Of a stretch of 64,000 bases of DNA, positions 14,301-29,300 are shown in pieces (position 1 is the stretch's first letter; every line of letters begins with the position of its first letter). The position numbers and the translations under genes were made by a program. The notes beneath the pieces are model-generated. The model searched no databases. It saw only the letters and a list, made by a program, of their open reading frames with translations, and was not told the DNA's origin. Source of the stretch: Gavia stellata (lineage: Eukaryota; Chordata; Aves; Gaviiformes; Gaviidae); contig NC_082594.1 of NCBI RefSeq assembly GCF_030936135.1, positions 125,774,668 through 125,838,667 of the forward strand, in the 5' to 3' direction.

Positions 14301-17300
14301 CCTGGGGAAGTGGAATCCTATGAAAGGAAGAGTGTTGTCTTCCTCAGGCCAAACTTCCCCTTCTCTGTCTTGAATTACTGTCCTGCATTGCAATGGTATG
14401 TAGGCTAGAATAGCATTAAAAGACAGAACATCACTGCCACAAATGTTGGAGGAAAAAAAAAATTAAGAGCAAAATTACATACTCCTCCATGTTCTGAAAT
14501 GCGTGAATACATTTCTCTCCTGTCAGAAGGCTAGAAGAATTGTAAGTTTTTCCAGAATAGCCAAAACTTTGCAGATCAGAGAATATAAATTATTTTGATA
14601 CTTCCTTCTGCTGAGGCAGGATTATAAGGAAGAATCCTTCCCTGATGAAATATCTTTACCCCTCATACATGTTCCTTCTAAGTGTCCTCTGTTCAAGTGC
14701 GGTAGGGAATGAAATGACAACATGCTGGGGAAAAAAAAAAAAGCACTTGACTTCAGCTACTTGTATTTTCCTGGACATTGCCCGGAAGCCTATTAACTGT
14801 CTTAACCATATTCAAATTCTTCAATATACTGACTAAAAATCTGAACATTTCCTTGGTTATTTCACTAACAGTTGCTAGAAAGACACCCAGTTTCTCTCTT
14901 CTCAAGCAGAAGATGAAGGAGGGGGGGAGGCATCTACCTGTGTTAAAGAATTCTTCTTTAGAGTGGAATTTTGGATCTGTTTAAAAGACCTTTTTATAAA
15001 GCGAATGATAAGCCACAGCAGAAGAAATGTAAGACTGTTTGGACTCTTCCCCTCCTGCCCATGTACATGTAGAAGTAAATTGCCCAAAACAACTTAGTTC
15101 TCTGCTAAGAATCTGTCCTTTTTAAAGATTTCTTCTCTCTTTTTAGGAAACCTTCTGTAGAAAGAAAAGTTGTTCAGGCTTTGAGAATTCCCCATGAGAG
15201 TTATTAACTATGGAAAATTCAAGAGAATGGGGCATCTCTTTGTCAAGAGATCCAGTTTGATCATAAAAGCTGCTTGCTGTCCTTGGACAAAAACCTATGC
15301 TGTCTTCTTCCAGCTGCAAAGCAAGCTGGAAACTTGTCTCATTATTCCCAATGTCATTTTTCTTTACAGGAAGCAAGACATTAAGGACTGAGAAAGAAGA
15401 GGAAAGCTGAGGACTTCACATAACAGAAGCCTTCAACAGCTCTGCTCCACCCTCAGCTGAGGTGTTTGATAAAGGAGAGCTATTGTCAGGGAGGTGGGAA
15501 AGGGGATGAAACATCTTTCTCATAAGCAGGGAGAAGCTGGCTCATATCCATTACCTCCCTTCTCCTCAGATACGTTAGAGGTAAGAGTGGGCTGTCATCT
15601 CCTCAGGAAGATACCAAAAGATGCAGAAGAATTAGGCAGTAATAAAGAAAGAATCACTAAAATCTGCAGAAATTTTAAAAAAAAAATCCAAAGAGAATTC
15701 TAAATTTAATCTCTGTCCACAAACTCACCTCCAAAAGTGATTTTGATACATTCTTTCTATAGAGGTGTTACATGCATTTTTGCTTTTTTAACACCTGTCC
15801 TGATTCCACACAATCCATATACACTCATAACTGTGTACACACCATACTCTCTTAACCTAAGAGCACACTAGCAAAATGCAAAAGTGTACCAAGCCATAGG
15901 TATTTGATGCTGAATGCATTAAGAAGCTCAAGAACACCTTGAAAGCTCTTGGTTTTGAGACATGTAGGTGAAATGAACAACAATTTTGCCAGCCTACACA
16001 TGGTTGTGTAGGAAGATTATTACGGCTCCTGACTGATTAGCTAAACTGTCTCTGGGAAATAAAAAAATAAAAATCCTCACATTTTGACAACTGTGCACGC
16101 ACAGTCATCATACAAAGAACTAACTTAAAAGGGACAACATCATGACTGTGTTTAAAGAGAGTATCAGTAAAAAGTGCAAAGTGCATCTCCTCACACAGGT
16201 GGGTACCAGAGTTTCAGTAAGCAGTAGTTTGGGTAAGAAAAGGCAGATTCCACTAGCTTTCTTATTTCTGCATCTGATATTTATAGCAGGAAAAATAAAA
16301 TTTGATAATGAAATTACTAAGTGTGAATATCCAAATCTAGGCCATTCTCAGACCCTTACATCTTCATTAAAAATCGGAAAAGACTAGTGCAAACCATTCA
16401 CTCATTCCCAAAGGGAAGCGCAAAGCATTGGCTGGTTTATTAGGATTATCTTTACAGTACATATTACATTTTTATATATATGCCTGCTCTGCAAAATGCT
16501 TGTTTTAATCTGCTATTAATAAACAGTGGGGATTAGTTGTATGAACCACAAGACAGAAAGGTCTGTGCAAGCACCACTGATGGAAAAATTCAGATCCCAC
16601 TATCTGAAGCATCCTTCCTTTCATTAAAACCAAATTAAAAGCAATTTACCATTTCCTCTACTTTGATAAGACTCTTTTACATTTTACTCTTCAGAGATTT
16701 CTGGAATTCCTGCTGAAGATTATCCCCCTGTTTGGAATCAGCTTCAATTTATGTTTCTCAAGCAGTAGGTCAGTGCTGCTGAGTTTCAATTCTGAAACCC
16801 AAGTAGGGATTGAATGAAAACAGATTTGTGAAAATTAATCTTTCCAATTCAAAGCAAACTTTAAGAAAGAAAAAAAAAAATAATCAGAAATGTGGAAGCT
16901 CTTCCACATGCTTCACTGTGAACTTGTATTTTTGCTTTTCTTTTAGTTTTAGAAACAGAGCAAGATACATATTAAATTACATTTTCCTAATCTGGAAAAT
17001 TAATAGGCATAGACAGTAGCTTGCCATTTTACAGACTGTTTAATTGGATATTACACTTGTGACACCATATTTTTTCTTTTATTCTTACCATTTCAACTGA
17101 TCCATCTTTTGGATAATACAGAAGTTCGTAACGCCGAAAGAGTGAAGCATTTGGGTCATACCATTCAGCAGTGAAAGCAAATCTGTCATCTTGACTCTGG
17201 AAAAACGAAAGGGGGGAAAAGGGCTATTACAGAAAGCATACATGTTTTTTATGTAAAAATACACAAATAAAAAACTGCCTTGCATTTGTTCACAGAAAAG

Positions 17301-20300
17301 TAAAAAAAAATCACTAGTAAATGCACTTGCACACTCTGCATATTATCTTCTGCTTACCACAGCCTGTGACAACTTTTCACTCGTTAGCTATCATCTTTTA
17401 AGCATGATGGAAACAGCATGGCAGTTTTCCAGGCAATCTCAAAACTTATTCTGATTTCATCAGCCATGAAACGTTGACTGTTGTAGAAGTTGTTGTTAGA
17501 CTTCTTAACTTTGTGAAGGTATTTGATTTACTTTCATTTGTTAAAAAGATGTGTTTGCTCATAACTAAATTATAGAATCTTAACACATTTTCCACACATC
17601 CTACAAGAAAACACTTTCCTCCTCCTGAGCAGCCATATCTGAACTCCTGTTAATGATGAGATAAACATATTCAAGTGAAGGACAACATTAGTTTGATTCA
17701 CTACTTAACTTCTGAAATATACACAAAGCATAAATAGCCCGACCTCATTTACAACTCATTTTCTGCCCCTAAGGAGTGTGACAAGAAAGCTAGACTGCAA
17801 GAATTCTAAAACTGTAGCAATATGTGTGGCTTCTCTCCACTCCTCATCCTTCAGAGGATAACCCCCTACAGGAAAGTAAGCACAAAGGCGATGCAATGTA
17901 TGTGGACGTGCAGTTCTAACACCTCTTAGCGGTATATGTTTGTTAGCTATTGATACTGCAATATCAGCTATCCAGTAGCTGTTAGATGGAGCTCTAAATT
18001 TTTATTTTCCACACCTCCTCTAAATCTGATTGCTACTCCTGCGGGTAAGCATGGTCTTGTCACAGGCTTCCACTCTTTAGACGTATCTGTAGTCTTCTTA
18101 TAGACCTTAAACATTTAGGTACCACTGGGAGTTCCAGTTGAAGCCATGTAGGCCTTTTTAGTCCTTCAGATTATAGAAAACAGCAGGATTTCAGTTGTTT
18201 CAAGGACTGCTCAATAAGCAACAGGACAGAAGGAGTTCCCGTGGGCTTCCATGACTATTCTGGAACACTAGCAGGAAAAGAATCATAATCATTTCCCTAG
18301 TGAATGCAAGCCTATAGACATAGAGACATTAAAAAAAAAAACCCTAAAACAAAACAAAAAAACCCCACCAACACAACAACAGTGATCTTGCTTTTGTCAT
18401 CAGTGCATTTTTTCTTTTAGCGTCTTCAGCTTAAAACTGATTTAGGACCAAGTGCTTTTGCAGGTTGAAGTCCTAACACAAGCAGCAGCGGGAAAGAATG
18501 AGAGAATGAAGAACAGTTTCAGAATTTTACAATGTGATGAATACTTGTACCTGTTCAGTTAAAAGTATCACGGCAAGTGCCCCACCCGCCTGTCAGCCCT
18601 TATGGTACCCCTACGCTGCAAAACGAAGACATGATTGTATCACAGACAGACGTACGCAGTGGGGGCAGCACAGTGCTCCGTGAAGGATGCAAAGCTTTCA
18701 TTTCTAACTGTAGAAGTCTGTAGAGCTCTGAAAGCCTTATTTACATGAGCTAATTTAACTTCTGTGTTATCTCTACACTACACGCTGCAGCCTTTGACAA
18801 TACTTAAACTCCTGTTTTAGATGCAGCATCCAGCACAAAAACTCCCTGGGGACTTATCCTGGTTTCTGGCCCTTACTTAAGCTAGTCATGCTTGTGTCTT
18901 CATTGCTACTGCCGTCGTTCTGGAGATATGCAAGCCCGAACAAACTCTTTCTTATGTCAAAGCTTACACCTTAATTTTTTTATATAGGCAAGTCGTTGGC
19001 AATAAGCAATAATAATGTTTGGCAGATAATAATAGACTGATTTCAACCTTGATCTTAAATACACTCATACTGCTGGAAGACAAGACAAAACATTTGATCG
19101 ATTAATTTGACCATCATCTTGTCAAGGATGGATGTTATAGAGAAGCAACTCTCTACCAAAGATGTTGTCTAAAAAGAAAAACTGTCCTTGCTTCTAGAGT
19201 ACTACCTCCAGAAGTTGACTAGTGATATATGAAATAAAAAGAGATGCACCATCCTTAATCAATGCCTCCTCATAAGATGAAGACATATATAATTGCATTA
19301 CTTCATGCGACTCATTTCACACTATAGCATCACTTTCAAATACAGGTAGCAGTTGCCAGAGGAGCTACTAATTTTCATTTAAGCAAAACTTCCAAAATTT
19401 CCAAATGCTTACTTGTCTCGGGGAAGTAATGTATTTATGTGAACAAGCAAAGAAAACACCATTAGATTTTTCACTTAGTCACCAGTATCAGTCATCGGCA
19501 TCTTCACGTTTACAGTGAGAAACTACATTGCGTGTCTTGTCTGGTGAGAAATTGGTCTGCTTTTTTTCTTTTAACACAACCTTGGTCTTAAGATCCATTT
19601 CAAATTCAATTTATAAGATCTTATTCAATGTCTGAGCTATTGATATTTGTTATTCAGCAAGCTCTGCTGGCCACTGCTTCTTATTCAGCTGAATGGCAGA
19701 AATTACTATTCTGTATTATCATCTTTTAGCATTGTAAGCAAAGGCAAGGTAATAAATGCTACTTAGACTTGAAAAACACTGCAGAACTAACTACCAAACA
19801 CCCAGTAATGTTACCAGTAAGCAGGAAAATTTGAATTGATTTATTTTGTATCTGGAAAATACGGAGAGCTAACAGTTTCCTAAAATGACCAAATAAAGTC
19901 TGTAAAGCTTCTCCTAGGCCATAACTAGAATTTCCTCTGTTTTACAGACATAAAGTTATCACAATATGTATTTCTAAACACAGAGAACAGTATCAGAAGA
20001 AAACTTAAGAGCTTATGGGAAACACTGTAAAGTTAATTGGATTATGTTTGTGAATGGGCAGATTGTTTCAGAGGCACGCGCTGCGAAGTGAAGAAATTCA
20101 ATATTAAAAGCAACCTGAAGACCCTGCCAAAACAAGTATAATGTAAAACACAGTAGGACTGCAATTTTACTATTGCAGATTCATGCAAATAGTCTTAAAA
20201 CAGATAGAAGACAATCCTGAATACAACCATGACATGGAATAATGTGAACATATTCTGGTGAGCCCTTGCCAGGCATCACTGTAAAACCGCCATTCCAAGT

Positions 20301-23300
20301 GATCAAATACACCAACCAATCTAAAATCGTAAGTTTTAAAAAGTGAGTACATATTAAGCTCATAATATATCTTTCTGAATGAGAACTGAGACTTTTATTT
20401 ACTTATTTAATGCAGAGGTAGGATTTTGAAGGCAAAAACCAAACACAAAAACCTGTCCACTTCCCATCACATATTGTAAGGAGTGCAATAAAAATTTAAG
20501 TCTTCACAGCCCTGAAATTATTTTTCCTGAACATTTACTTTCAATCAATTTACCGCTCAATAACAGAACTGGTATGGCAAACAACTTTCTCACATACCCT
20601 TTCACTGGCGTGCCCTAGACCGCAATGTGGGAAGGAGTCTCAAAGATGAGAAAGTACTATGGGAGACGGCACGCTAAGTTTCATCCTTGGCTTCTGTTCA
20701 TCCTCCTAACAAAAGAAACTCGCAGAGAAAACAATTGTCCAGAGCAGAGCGATTAAAGCCCAGCAATGACCTGTCAGGTGGTATCGTGTTCAATGCACCA
20801 TACTGCTCTGGACCAACACTGAGTCCTGAAAGGGGAAGATCTCACAGCCCTTGACAAGAGAGCCCCAGCACCTCATTCCCCCAGGAAATGGCTGAAGTAC
20901 AGTAGTCACTAGTGAAATCACATCACTGTGAACAGCTCGAGTAATAACGAATCAAGTGAATCTATAAATACATTATTATAACTCAGAAAATTCTTGCTTT
21001 AAACCATTAGTTTCCATTCACTTCTGTACTGTACCCTGATTACAATCCCACATAGCCTCTACTCCCATGACTACGCAATTAATCAAGCAATACCTAATGA
21101 GGGAGAAATAATTTTTCATAACTTTTCACATCAGTGGAAAAATTACCAGCATTAAAAAACCTAGCACTAACTGTGCACTTTATATTTACATATGGATAGT
21201 TTTAGAGTAGCTGTCTTCAGCTCAATTTTTACAGTCCCTTTCCATGCTAAAATCTAGAGCCACTGAAGTCAGTGATGTCAGGAGTAAACCTTCTGTGAAA
21301 ATGGAAAGAATAATCTTTTTCTTTCTTCCTCCTTTTACAAGCTGCACAGAAAAACATTTGGATGCATGTGTAGGTTTTGCTAGCTTACGCTTTTTTGTTT
21401 ATATTAGTATGTGTGAATATGCAGTAGGATGGCTCTGTGCACATCAGAAACACTTATTGAAGTACAGCTGAATTAAATTAAAAATTTGTAGTTAGTTCTG
21501 AAAGTGATGGGGGAAGCAGTCATTCTTAGCTAGCATGGGACTAAGTTTTGGAAGCTAAATCCAAGCATTTATGAAAGAACTGTGCTCACAAAAAATCCTC
21601 TGCTGCAGAGGGAAATGGTTTGCCTGGAACGTAGCTGCCAAGGAAGCTCATAACCAGAAAGCAGAATGCTTAGCAAGCTGGACGGGAAATAATCTCTTGT
21701 CCTGTAAAGCTTTTAGACTTCCAAAGGGCTTCTGTTCTGCAATAAAACAAAAGCAGATCTTCCAAAGGTTTTCATGAGAAGCAACAGTGGTAGAACAGCA
21801 GCTCAGGGACTAAGGAACTTGCATGGGAAGGTAGAGAAACAATTTTATGCCTCTGGCCTGAACGATACAGAACATACATGTGAATCTGTTTTTCCCAGGT
21901 CCAAGATGCCTCCTGACTGCCACGCCATTTTACCACTCTGGGGTGAATACTTCTGCCCTCTTCCTCTAGGTTTGACTAGAAATTTCATCCTAAAGTTTCT
22001 CTTACAAATGGAGAACGCAGGGAATCGGGAGCTACAGAATTTGTTTTCTGCTGGTCATATGCACTCTCAGACTTACCACGGTCTAAGGGGAGGGCAGTTT
22101 AGATGATTCCCCTTGCTAGTATATGGGCAACATATTTTTATTGAGATCCTGCCTTTCATATGACTTTCTTTTTTCCATTATACAGGTAATTCTGTCCCAC
22201 TGGTAAGCTTGAAGTTAGTGTTTTTCTGCCAGTTTGTCACTCCGTGCTTTTGAGCTGTTATCTCTGTGATCTGTAATTGACTGGAAACAACTACCTGTGC
22301 TTAAACTAGTTATCAACCTGCAATGTATCATAACCCCTTTAGCTTACTACTCAAGAAAAACTCACATGAAAGAGTATCAAAATATTTCTTAAAACGAGAA
22401 AAGACCTGAGGTATCTAGAAAGCGCATCTTCACATGCTATTAGCAATCTGGTCTTTATGAAGTCGTATACACGCTATCAGCAACTTCAACAGGCATGACA
22501 TATCTGACACAGGCTCACGACCTATTGCCCACATATTTACAAGTTTAGGAGTCACGAAGAGTATTGCGACTTTATAAGTGGGCAGCTTCGTGTCTGCTGC
22601 TCCTTTGATTTTCTCAGTGACTCAGTGACTCTGAAATCAGACCAGAGAGAAAAAGAATCAAAGGACCTGAATCAAACCCCAGTGAAGCAATAAAAAGACT
22701 GCACAAACCTCAGTAAAAGCTGAACCAGAGCCAAAAGGATCCATCTTGATATCTGTATACGATATTTTGTAAAACTCTGTGCTGTCACAGGGAAAACCTG
22801 CAGTCAAGCACTGATCTTAAGAATCAAGCTGTTTCTATGAAAATTACGAGGAACAGGACGGACCAGCAGACAGGAACAATTCTCACATTGAATGGGTATT
22901 TCTCCTAATACACAAAAAAAACTTTCCGGAAAGATTGCCCTGAAACTTGCTAAATTTCTGGCAATAATTTTAAGAGAAACATTTCTTTCACAACCTGCCC
23001 CCCCGCCCCCAACCAGGCTGGTGGTACTCTCGAACATATTTTGGAAGAGCAAGAATATTTTTCTAAAAAATGAGATGGTATCAAAGGACAAGGATACAAA
23101 TTATTTTAAAACTTTTCAGGTGAAGATATCACGAGGCTGACTGACTCCAACATCAGGTAGCCTGCTCATGCATCAACATGTACTTACCTTACACTTTTAG
23201 AAAAAAAAGAGGAAAAAAAATCACAAACGTATGCGAGTTTGCTCACCACTCTTTTTGGCAAAACGTAGAATTTGTTGAAATGGCCGGTCAACAGCTGTCT

Positions 23301-26300
23301 TTCTCCTTGTCTTTCCTCTTTGTAGGTTCTGCAAAAAAATAACTATTGCCGTATGTGTTGGTGCATTCCTTAGACAGACATTGGCCTCATGCTCTTCAGA
23401 CGGTGGGTTGAAGTGGGGGACCTGACCAGGTGCCTTCATCAAGAACATTGTTCTCAGATTTGGGTCCAGAAGTTATTGCTGTAGATGTAGATCAATCTCT
23501 AACAGCAGGTATCTAGGTCCTGTTATGAATTATTTGGAACAGTTCCTCAAAGCTCATAAATCCCTGATCACTCATCTTCCAGAACAATCGCCACTTCCGA
23601 TTTAACTCTACCGTGAGAAGACTTCAGCACAAATGAAAAGAAAGTCACCCATAAACTCCTAGTCTGAGGAGCAAAAGTCACAAACTTCAGCCAGATCTAC
23701 CTCCACCGTCCGCAAAGGCAGCTACTCACAGTCTCACACTCCCCCAGCAGGCCACAGAGATAAGCATTGTTACAATATCACCCGCTTTCTTAAGAGCCCC
23801 AGAAATACTTCGATTGCTTTATACGGTTCACTGTTATTAGCTTTCCTGTTCTTCCATGCTAGCAGTACGCCCAGCTTTCCAAGTAGCACTGAGTGCTCGT
23901 GAATTCAGAACATCAGACAATAAAAAAAAGTAACTTCAATTAGCTTTAAAGATTGTCTCAACCAGTGGGTTAGGAGTGCTTTTCTTTCATGTAAGGATAT
24001 CTTATGTGTGACAGTCCCCTGCACATAAATCTATAAAGCTGAAAGAGGAAAATCAAAAAGCCTTAAAACAATTGGAATCTCTACAAAAACATTACATAAA
24101 ATGATGAAGTCAAGACATCAAACAGGACGTGTCAAGCTAAACGACATTAGTAGATGCCAAAATATTTAATGAGCTTCCCTACTCCATTTGTGCAACCAAT
24201 TTTCACCGGAGGGGGAAGGGGGTAGCGGAGATCATGCACAACCTCTGGTTTGCTAAATAAAGGTTGATGGAAAATAGAAAATGGGACTGGGATTCCTGCA
24301 TTCCCAGCTCTTCATGGACTTCCGTGCAATCTCAGACAAGTCAACTTAACCTTTTGTGCCTCCTTCTCTCCAGCTATAACAAAATACTTATTTTGGGAGA
24401 GCTTGCCACACTCTGGGCTCTAGTAAATAAAAGGGATACTTGTATTACAAAAGCTGTAAAGCAATTCTAGCTTATACAAATCAGACAGCTTAACTCCCTT
24501 TAATACAATCTATGCCTGGACTGCTACAGTGAGTTGCATCTCAGAGAGCGAAGGAATGGTTAGCAAAATGGATGGTGTCACTTTATCACTGAGCAAACCA
24601 CTTGCTTTTCCATCAAACATGTCTATCTTCGTAGTTTCCAGGCACTGCATGCCCTTCAGTCTGACTGAACAAGAAGGGCAGTATGTTTAACTACAACAGG
24701 CAACAATCTTCAGCAAATACACTTCCAAACCACTGTTCTCTGCTTTTCTTTAGGACTACTTGTCATTACTAAATGACAAGTCGTTACTAAATAACAAGTA
24801 CTTCTGCAAGCACAAGAAATAATGAGGCCTGGTCCTCTATACTCGTGTTTCTCATCCCTGACTGTTTTGATCACAGCCTCTCTTCAGCTCAGGCATTTAA
24901 TAAAGGCTCATACCCACTTGGATTCCCTGATGTCTAACCACAGTTAAGCTCACGCTGAAGTCTTTCTTTAAAGACGCCTTAGAGGGTTTCTTCCCCCTCC
25001 CCATTCTCATGAAACCTGGAGGAACATCATTATGCCTCTGCCAAATCTGACTAAAATTTGCCAGTAAATTTCAGACTTACCGGGGAGGGCGGGTGGGACT
25101 TACGACACAAGATAGCGGTCATATACACACAAGCAGATTGTGATCACACAAACTTTGGTTTTCTGAGGCAAAAGGGTTGAAAGCAGCTATATGAAAAATT
25201 CTGTTTGCACACTACAAGTAATATTCCATCATCAATAATTCTTTAAAAGAAAAATCTTAATTTGTGAAAGAAAAAGGAAAGGAAAAAAGTGCAGAAGTAG
25301 CTAAGCCATTAAATATTAGTGACAATTTTGCAAGACAGAAACAAGAGACTTCAGACCTACTGGTGGTATTTAACAAATAACATCGAGTGGCAGAAAGCAC
25401 TCTCATTTTCAGCATTGTAATGCACCTTAAATCCCAAAATGAATCCTGAATAGCGCACGCTTATTAAGTTGTGTTATTCAACCCATCTTCTATCTTCACA
25501 GTTCCCGTAATACAGGATATTTTCCAGGCAAAACTTAAATCCACAACACTGTGTCGATAGAGCACTCAATTAGCTCTGTCTCTTAAAACTCATTTTCCTC
25601 CTCCTCTTCTATTCATGTTTCTGACCCATGAGCTGGTATAATTTTTAGAACTCCACTTCTGCAGCTCCCTCGCTGCTGTTGGACCTCCCACCGCTTTCAC
25701 AACAGGCTTTTCTTCAGTCCGAAAGAAAAAAAATAATAAAAAAAAAGATCACTTTTCAAACAGAGAAACATCTGGCAACTGCATTCTCCATCACAACGTC
25801 TTGACTACAGATGATTCTCAATCTAAACCTCATATTCAGAAGCTCACTGGTGAATTTTGTAAGCATACCTCTTTTTATCCTCCCCTTGTAGAAAGCAAAT
25901 CCTGCCTATTCAAAATTTCACACAAATTCTAGGCAACTATTTCAAACTAATTAAGTATTGGTTAAATTATTAAAATTCTTAATCATATTTGGAAATCTAT
26001 TGAGCCAAACACTTATATTTTTACAACATTTACCCTGCTGCAAATAGGTGCTACTTCTTTTAGATCCACAGTTATCTGACTCCCAATGTTACTGGCACCT
26101 AGGCTTCTCAGATGCCTTTTGGACTATATACGTTCATATAGTTATTGCTGCCTGGACCATCTATTGACAAGTAACATGGGGATACTTCTGTCTCTGTAGC
26201 ACTAACCAAGTCAATCTTCCTCGTGGACAGGGATCTGAGTTCAGTAAATCATCCCATTACGCTCGGGGGTCATGATGAACACTTCTGGAGAAGGCTGACG

Positions 26301-29300
26301 GCCCCAAATTGTCTTCTCAGATTTAGGACTCTGCAATCCCACCTCACATCAGAGAAGTTTTCTGGCTGTTCTGCCACTTTACTAAGCAAGAAATCTTCTT
26401 TTACTACTAGATTATGTAAATTCTGCAAGCTTCCTATGAAGCGTGTAGGCATGATTAGTGTAACCTATTCTTTTTTTTTTCCCAGTCTCTCATATAAGAG
26501 AATCATAAATTGAAATCCTCAACTATTAACTCCGATCCTCTGCAATTACATGTTATAGTTAAGTACGTAGTTACAGGATTAATGTTATTTTTCTAATTAC
26601 GGAACACAATTTCTCCAAAAGTCATGAAGGATGTCATACTACTGTTTACTGGTCTGTGAAGACAGGTTTAGTTTTAGAAGACCAGATAAACCTTGTCTTT
26701 AGGGGAATATGTCACCATTTAATGCATGTTACAAGACGCGCTTTATAAAGCTGCAGATCATAAGTTATATTATTGTGCTCTTAATTACATGATCACAGGT
26801 AATTCCTCTAAGAGTAGTCAGTAGTGCTCAGCATGTGCCTATCTGCCTCCACTAACTCAAGAGGAGTCTGACAGTGATTTTAGGGAAAGCAGAGCTGTTC
26901 CCTGACTCAGAACAGCATTTGTAACACAATTCATCTCAGATAATTACATTTGAGCATAAAGTTTAGGTGCTTTGCACCTAATCAGTCAGTAGTGGCAGAA
27001 CTAACGCTGCCATGGTCAGCTGCTGAATGCTGGGTCTCTGACTTTGAACTACAAGGTTAGTGTCTGCATATGATCCCAGAAAGGGAAACAGGGCTACACG
27101 TACATTGAGCTACCCGTGCACATCCCATTACATGATCCAACCTATATTGTACTTACAGGAAAAACATTTCTGAAAAGCTCAAAACTTGGCCCAACAATAA
27201 AGTTGATAGCAATACTCAAAGGTAGTCTTCTTTTATAGAGAACATTCCTCTGGCAAAATTTCAGCTTTCAATTTCCAACTTTTTCAGAACTAAAGCTCTT
27301 CAGAGGAACACGGAATTTTTTTTTTTAATTAGGATTCTGAAATGTTTTCAATTTTTTCCCCCCATACATTCTTATTCAAGTCTTCCATTAAATTTTCAAC
27401 CTCCAGCAGAATCCGCCTGGAAAATTTCAAGCAGAATGGTTACAATTCTAGAAAGTTACGAGCAGCTGGAAGTAGAGGTTTGAAAGGAAACACCTACAAA
27501 TCCTGAACCAAAGCTGTCAATAGCACTTCACAGTAGTATAATGCCTACAGCATCTTCAGATTATCTCATCTCGTAATAATCTTCTGAAAAGCATTTTTAA
27601 CAAGAACCGGTTGGTTGTCTTGGAATCACAGCTAAGGGAGAGAGGGTCCTTCAGGCAGCTGATACCGCCAGCATTAGCACCCAGGAGTTTGTGTGAATGC
27701 TCTGAAGACCACACACGCTGCACCTACCTTGAACAGTCAGAGGTTATAACAGTCGAGTAACAATTTACGATCCTATGAAGTAGACAAACAACTCTGCCGA
27801 CACGTTCCTTATTCACTACTGTGGGCACTTAAAGCAAGCATTTTATCTGCGCTACTGTTTAACCAAATGTTGACATTAAAATACTATTTTTTCTCAGACT
27901 GTGTCAAATATTCATTCTAAGGTAGTTGGATTAAATCCAGACTTCAGCTAGTACAGATGTCATGGTCATATATCCTTTATTCTGAAGTCAGACTAATGAC
28001 AAGTTACATGTGAACAGAAGTACTCATGATAAAAGCGGTTTAGCAATTTCCCATTAGTAAAGCTGTCAAAAAGTAAAGACTTCTGTGGGGTAGAGGAAGC
28101 AAAGTGGGTAAGTACAATCGTGTTCTTAAACTCTGCCAATCCTAATGAGCTTTTACAGGTTCATCTTACGAAGATTTGTTCTACAATTCAAAAAAATTAT
28201 TTCTCTCCCAGAACATAGGACTTTTGCCATCACAGCTTTGAGCAGACCATGTTATTCCTCAGAGATGCGCAGGTCTCTGCTGGATGCAGACAGTGACTAA
28301 GAGATTCCGATCCCATACATAGTTTTGGTCAAGTTGCTTAGTTCCACCTTCACAGCTACCCCCTGCATTAGTGCATTTGATGTTCAGCACTTTTAAAAAA
28401 AAGGAGGCAATGTTTCCCACTTTATCCATTTGTAAAATGGGAATAATCATCATCATTTCTTTCACGTAAGGATAGCAAGATTTAACAGCTAAAATGTCCA
28501 TACTATTTAGGCATTATAAACCCCCCCTTAGTTTTGCTGAAAACATGGCAGAGGCAGCTCAGTTAGTTCATCCTCATTTCCCGCTTCTGCAGACCCTTCA
28601 TTGCAGCACAGGAACCAGGCACCTGCGGAAGAAGTTAGAAAGGGCCACTAATGCTGCCCAGCCCACCGCCTCTGCAGCTGCCCCCAGGAGCCACTGCTAG
28701 TCCAGAATGTCAGTAGCTGCAAGGACTGGATCCAGACACCGGTTCCCCTCCTCCTCCCCAGTGATTTGGGGGTGTTCAGGCTTAGAGACCGTGGTTCACT
28801 TACCAAAGAGTGTACCGTAACAGAGAACATCAGACAGGGCGAGAGCAGCATTGCTATTATGTAAGTAGAAAATATATGGCATAATACAGTCCTGCTCCTA
28901 GATACTACAGTAAGAGAAAGAACACATAGAAAGGATAAAAATAGGAGGGATGCTAAGTTTAGCGAAGAATCATACTTAAATGTACATGCGTTCATGTGGA
29001 AGAACAGGTACACAGCCTCAAGCATGAATGCCCACATGTCCCCCCTTCCCATGTGTAGACCTCTTACACATGGCTCTCTTTCCAAGTGTGTTAGAATATT
29101 CTGCAGAAAAAGTGTGATTTTAAAAAAATGTTTAAGGTAGTTAAAATTATTGAAGAATCCCATGCAAACAACATGCAACAGGCTCTCTGGAACACATCTC
29201 CGGAGAGAGCCACTTCTTTGCAAATACAGGAGCACCCTCTGGTGCTCAAAGGCAGGTTGAGCACCTTATTTAAACCTCAAGAATTAACTTCTGAAACGAT

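Noticed and set aside
28648-29235. 195-codon minus-strand frame in NME7 intron 1
   Set aside because: Residue pattern is not protein-like, there are no family motifs, and length alone is not enough in 64 kb over six frames.
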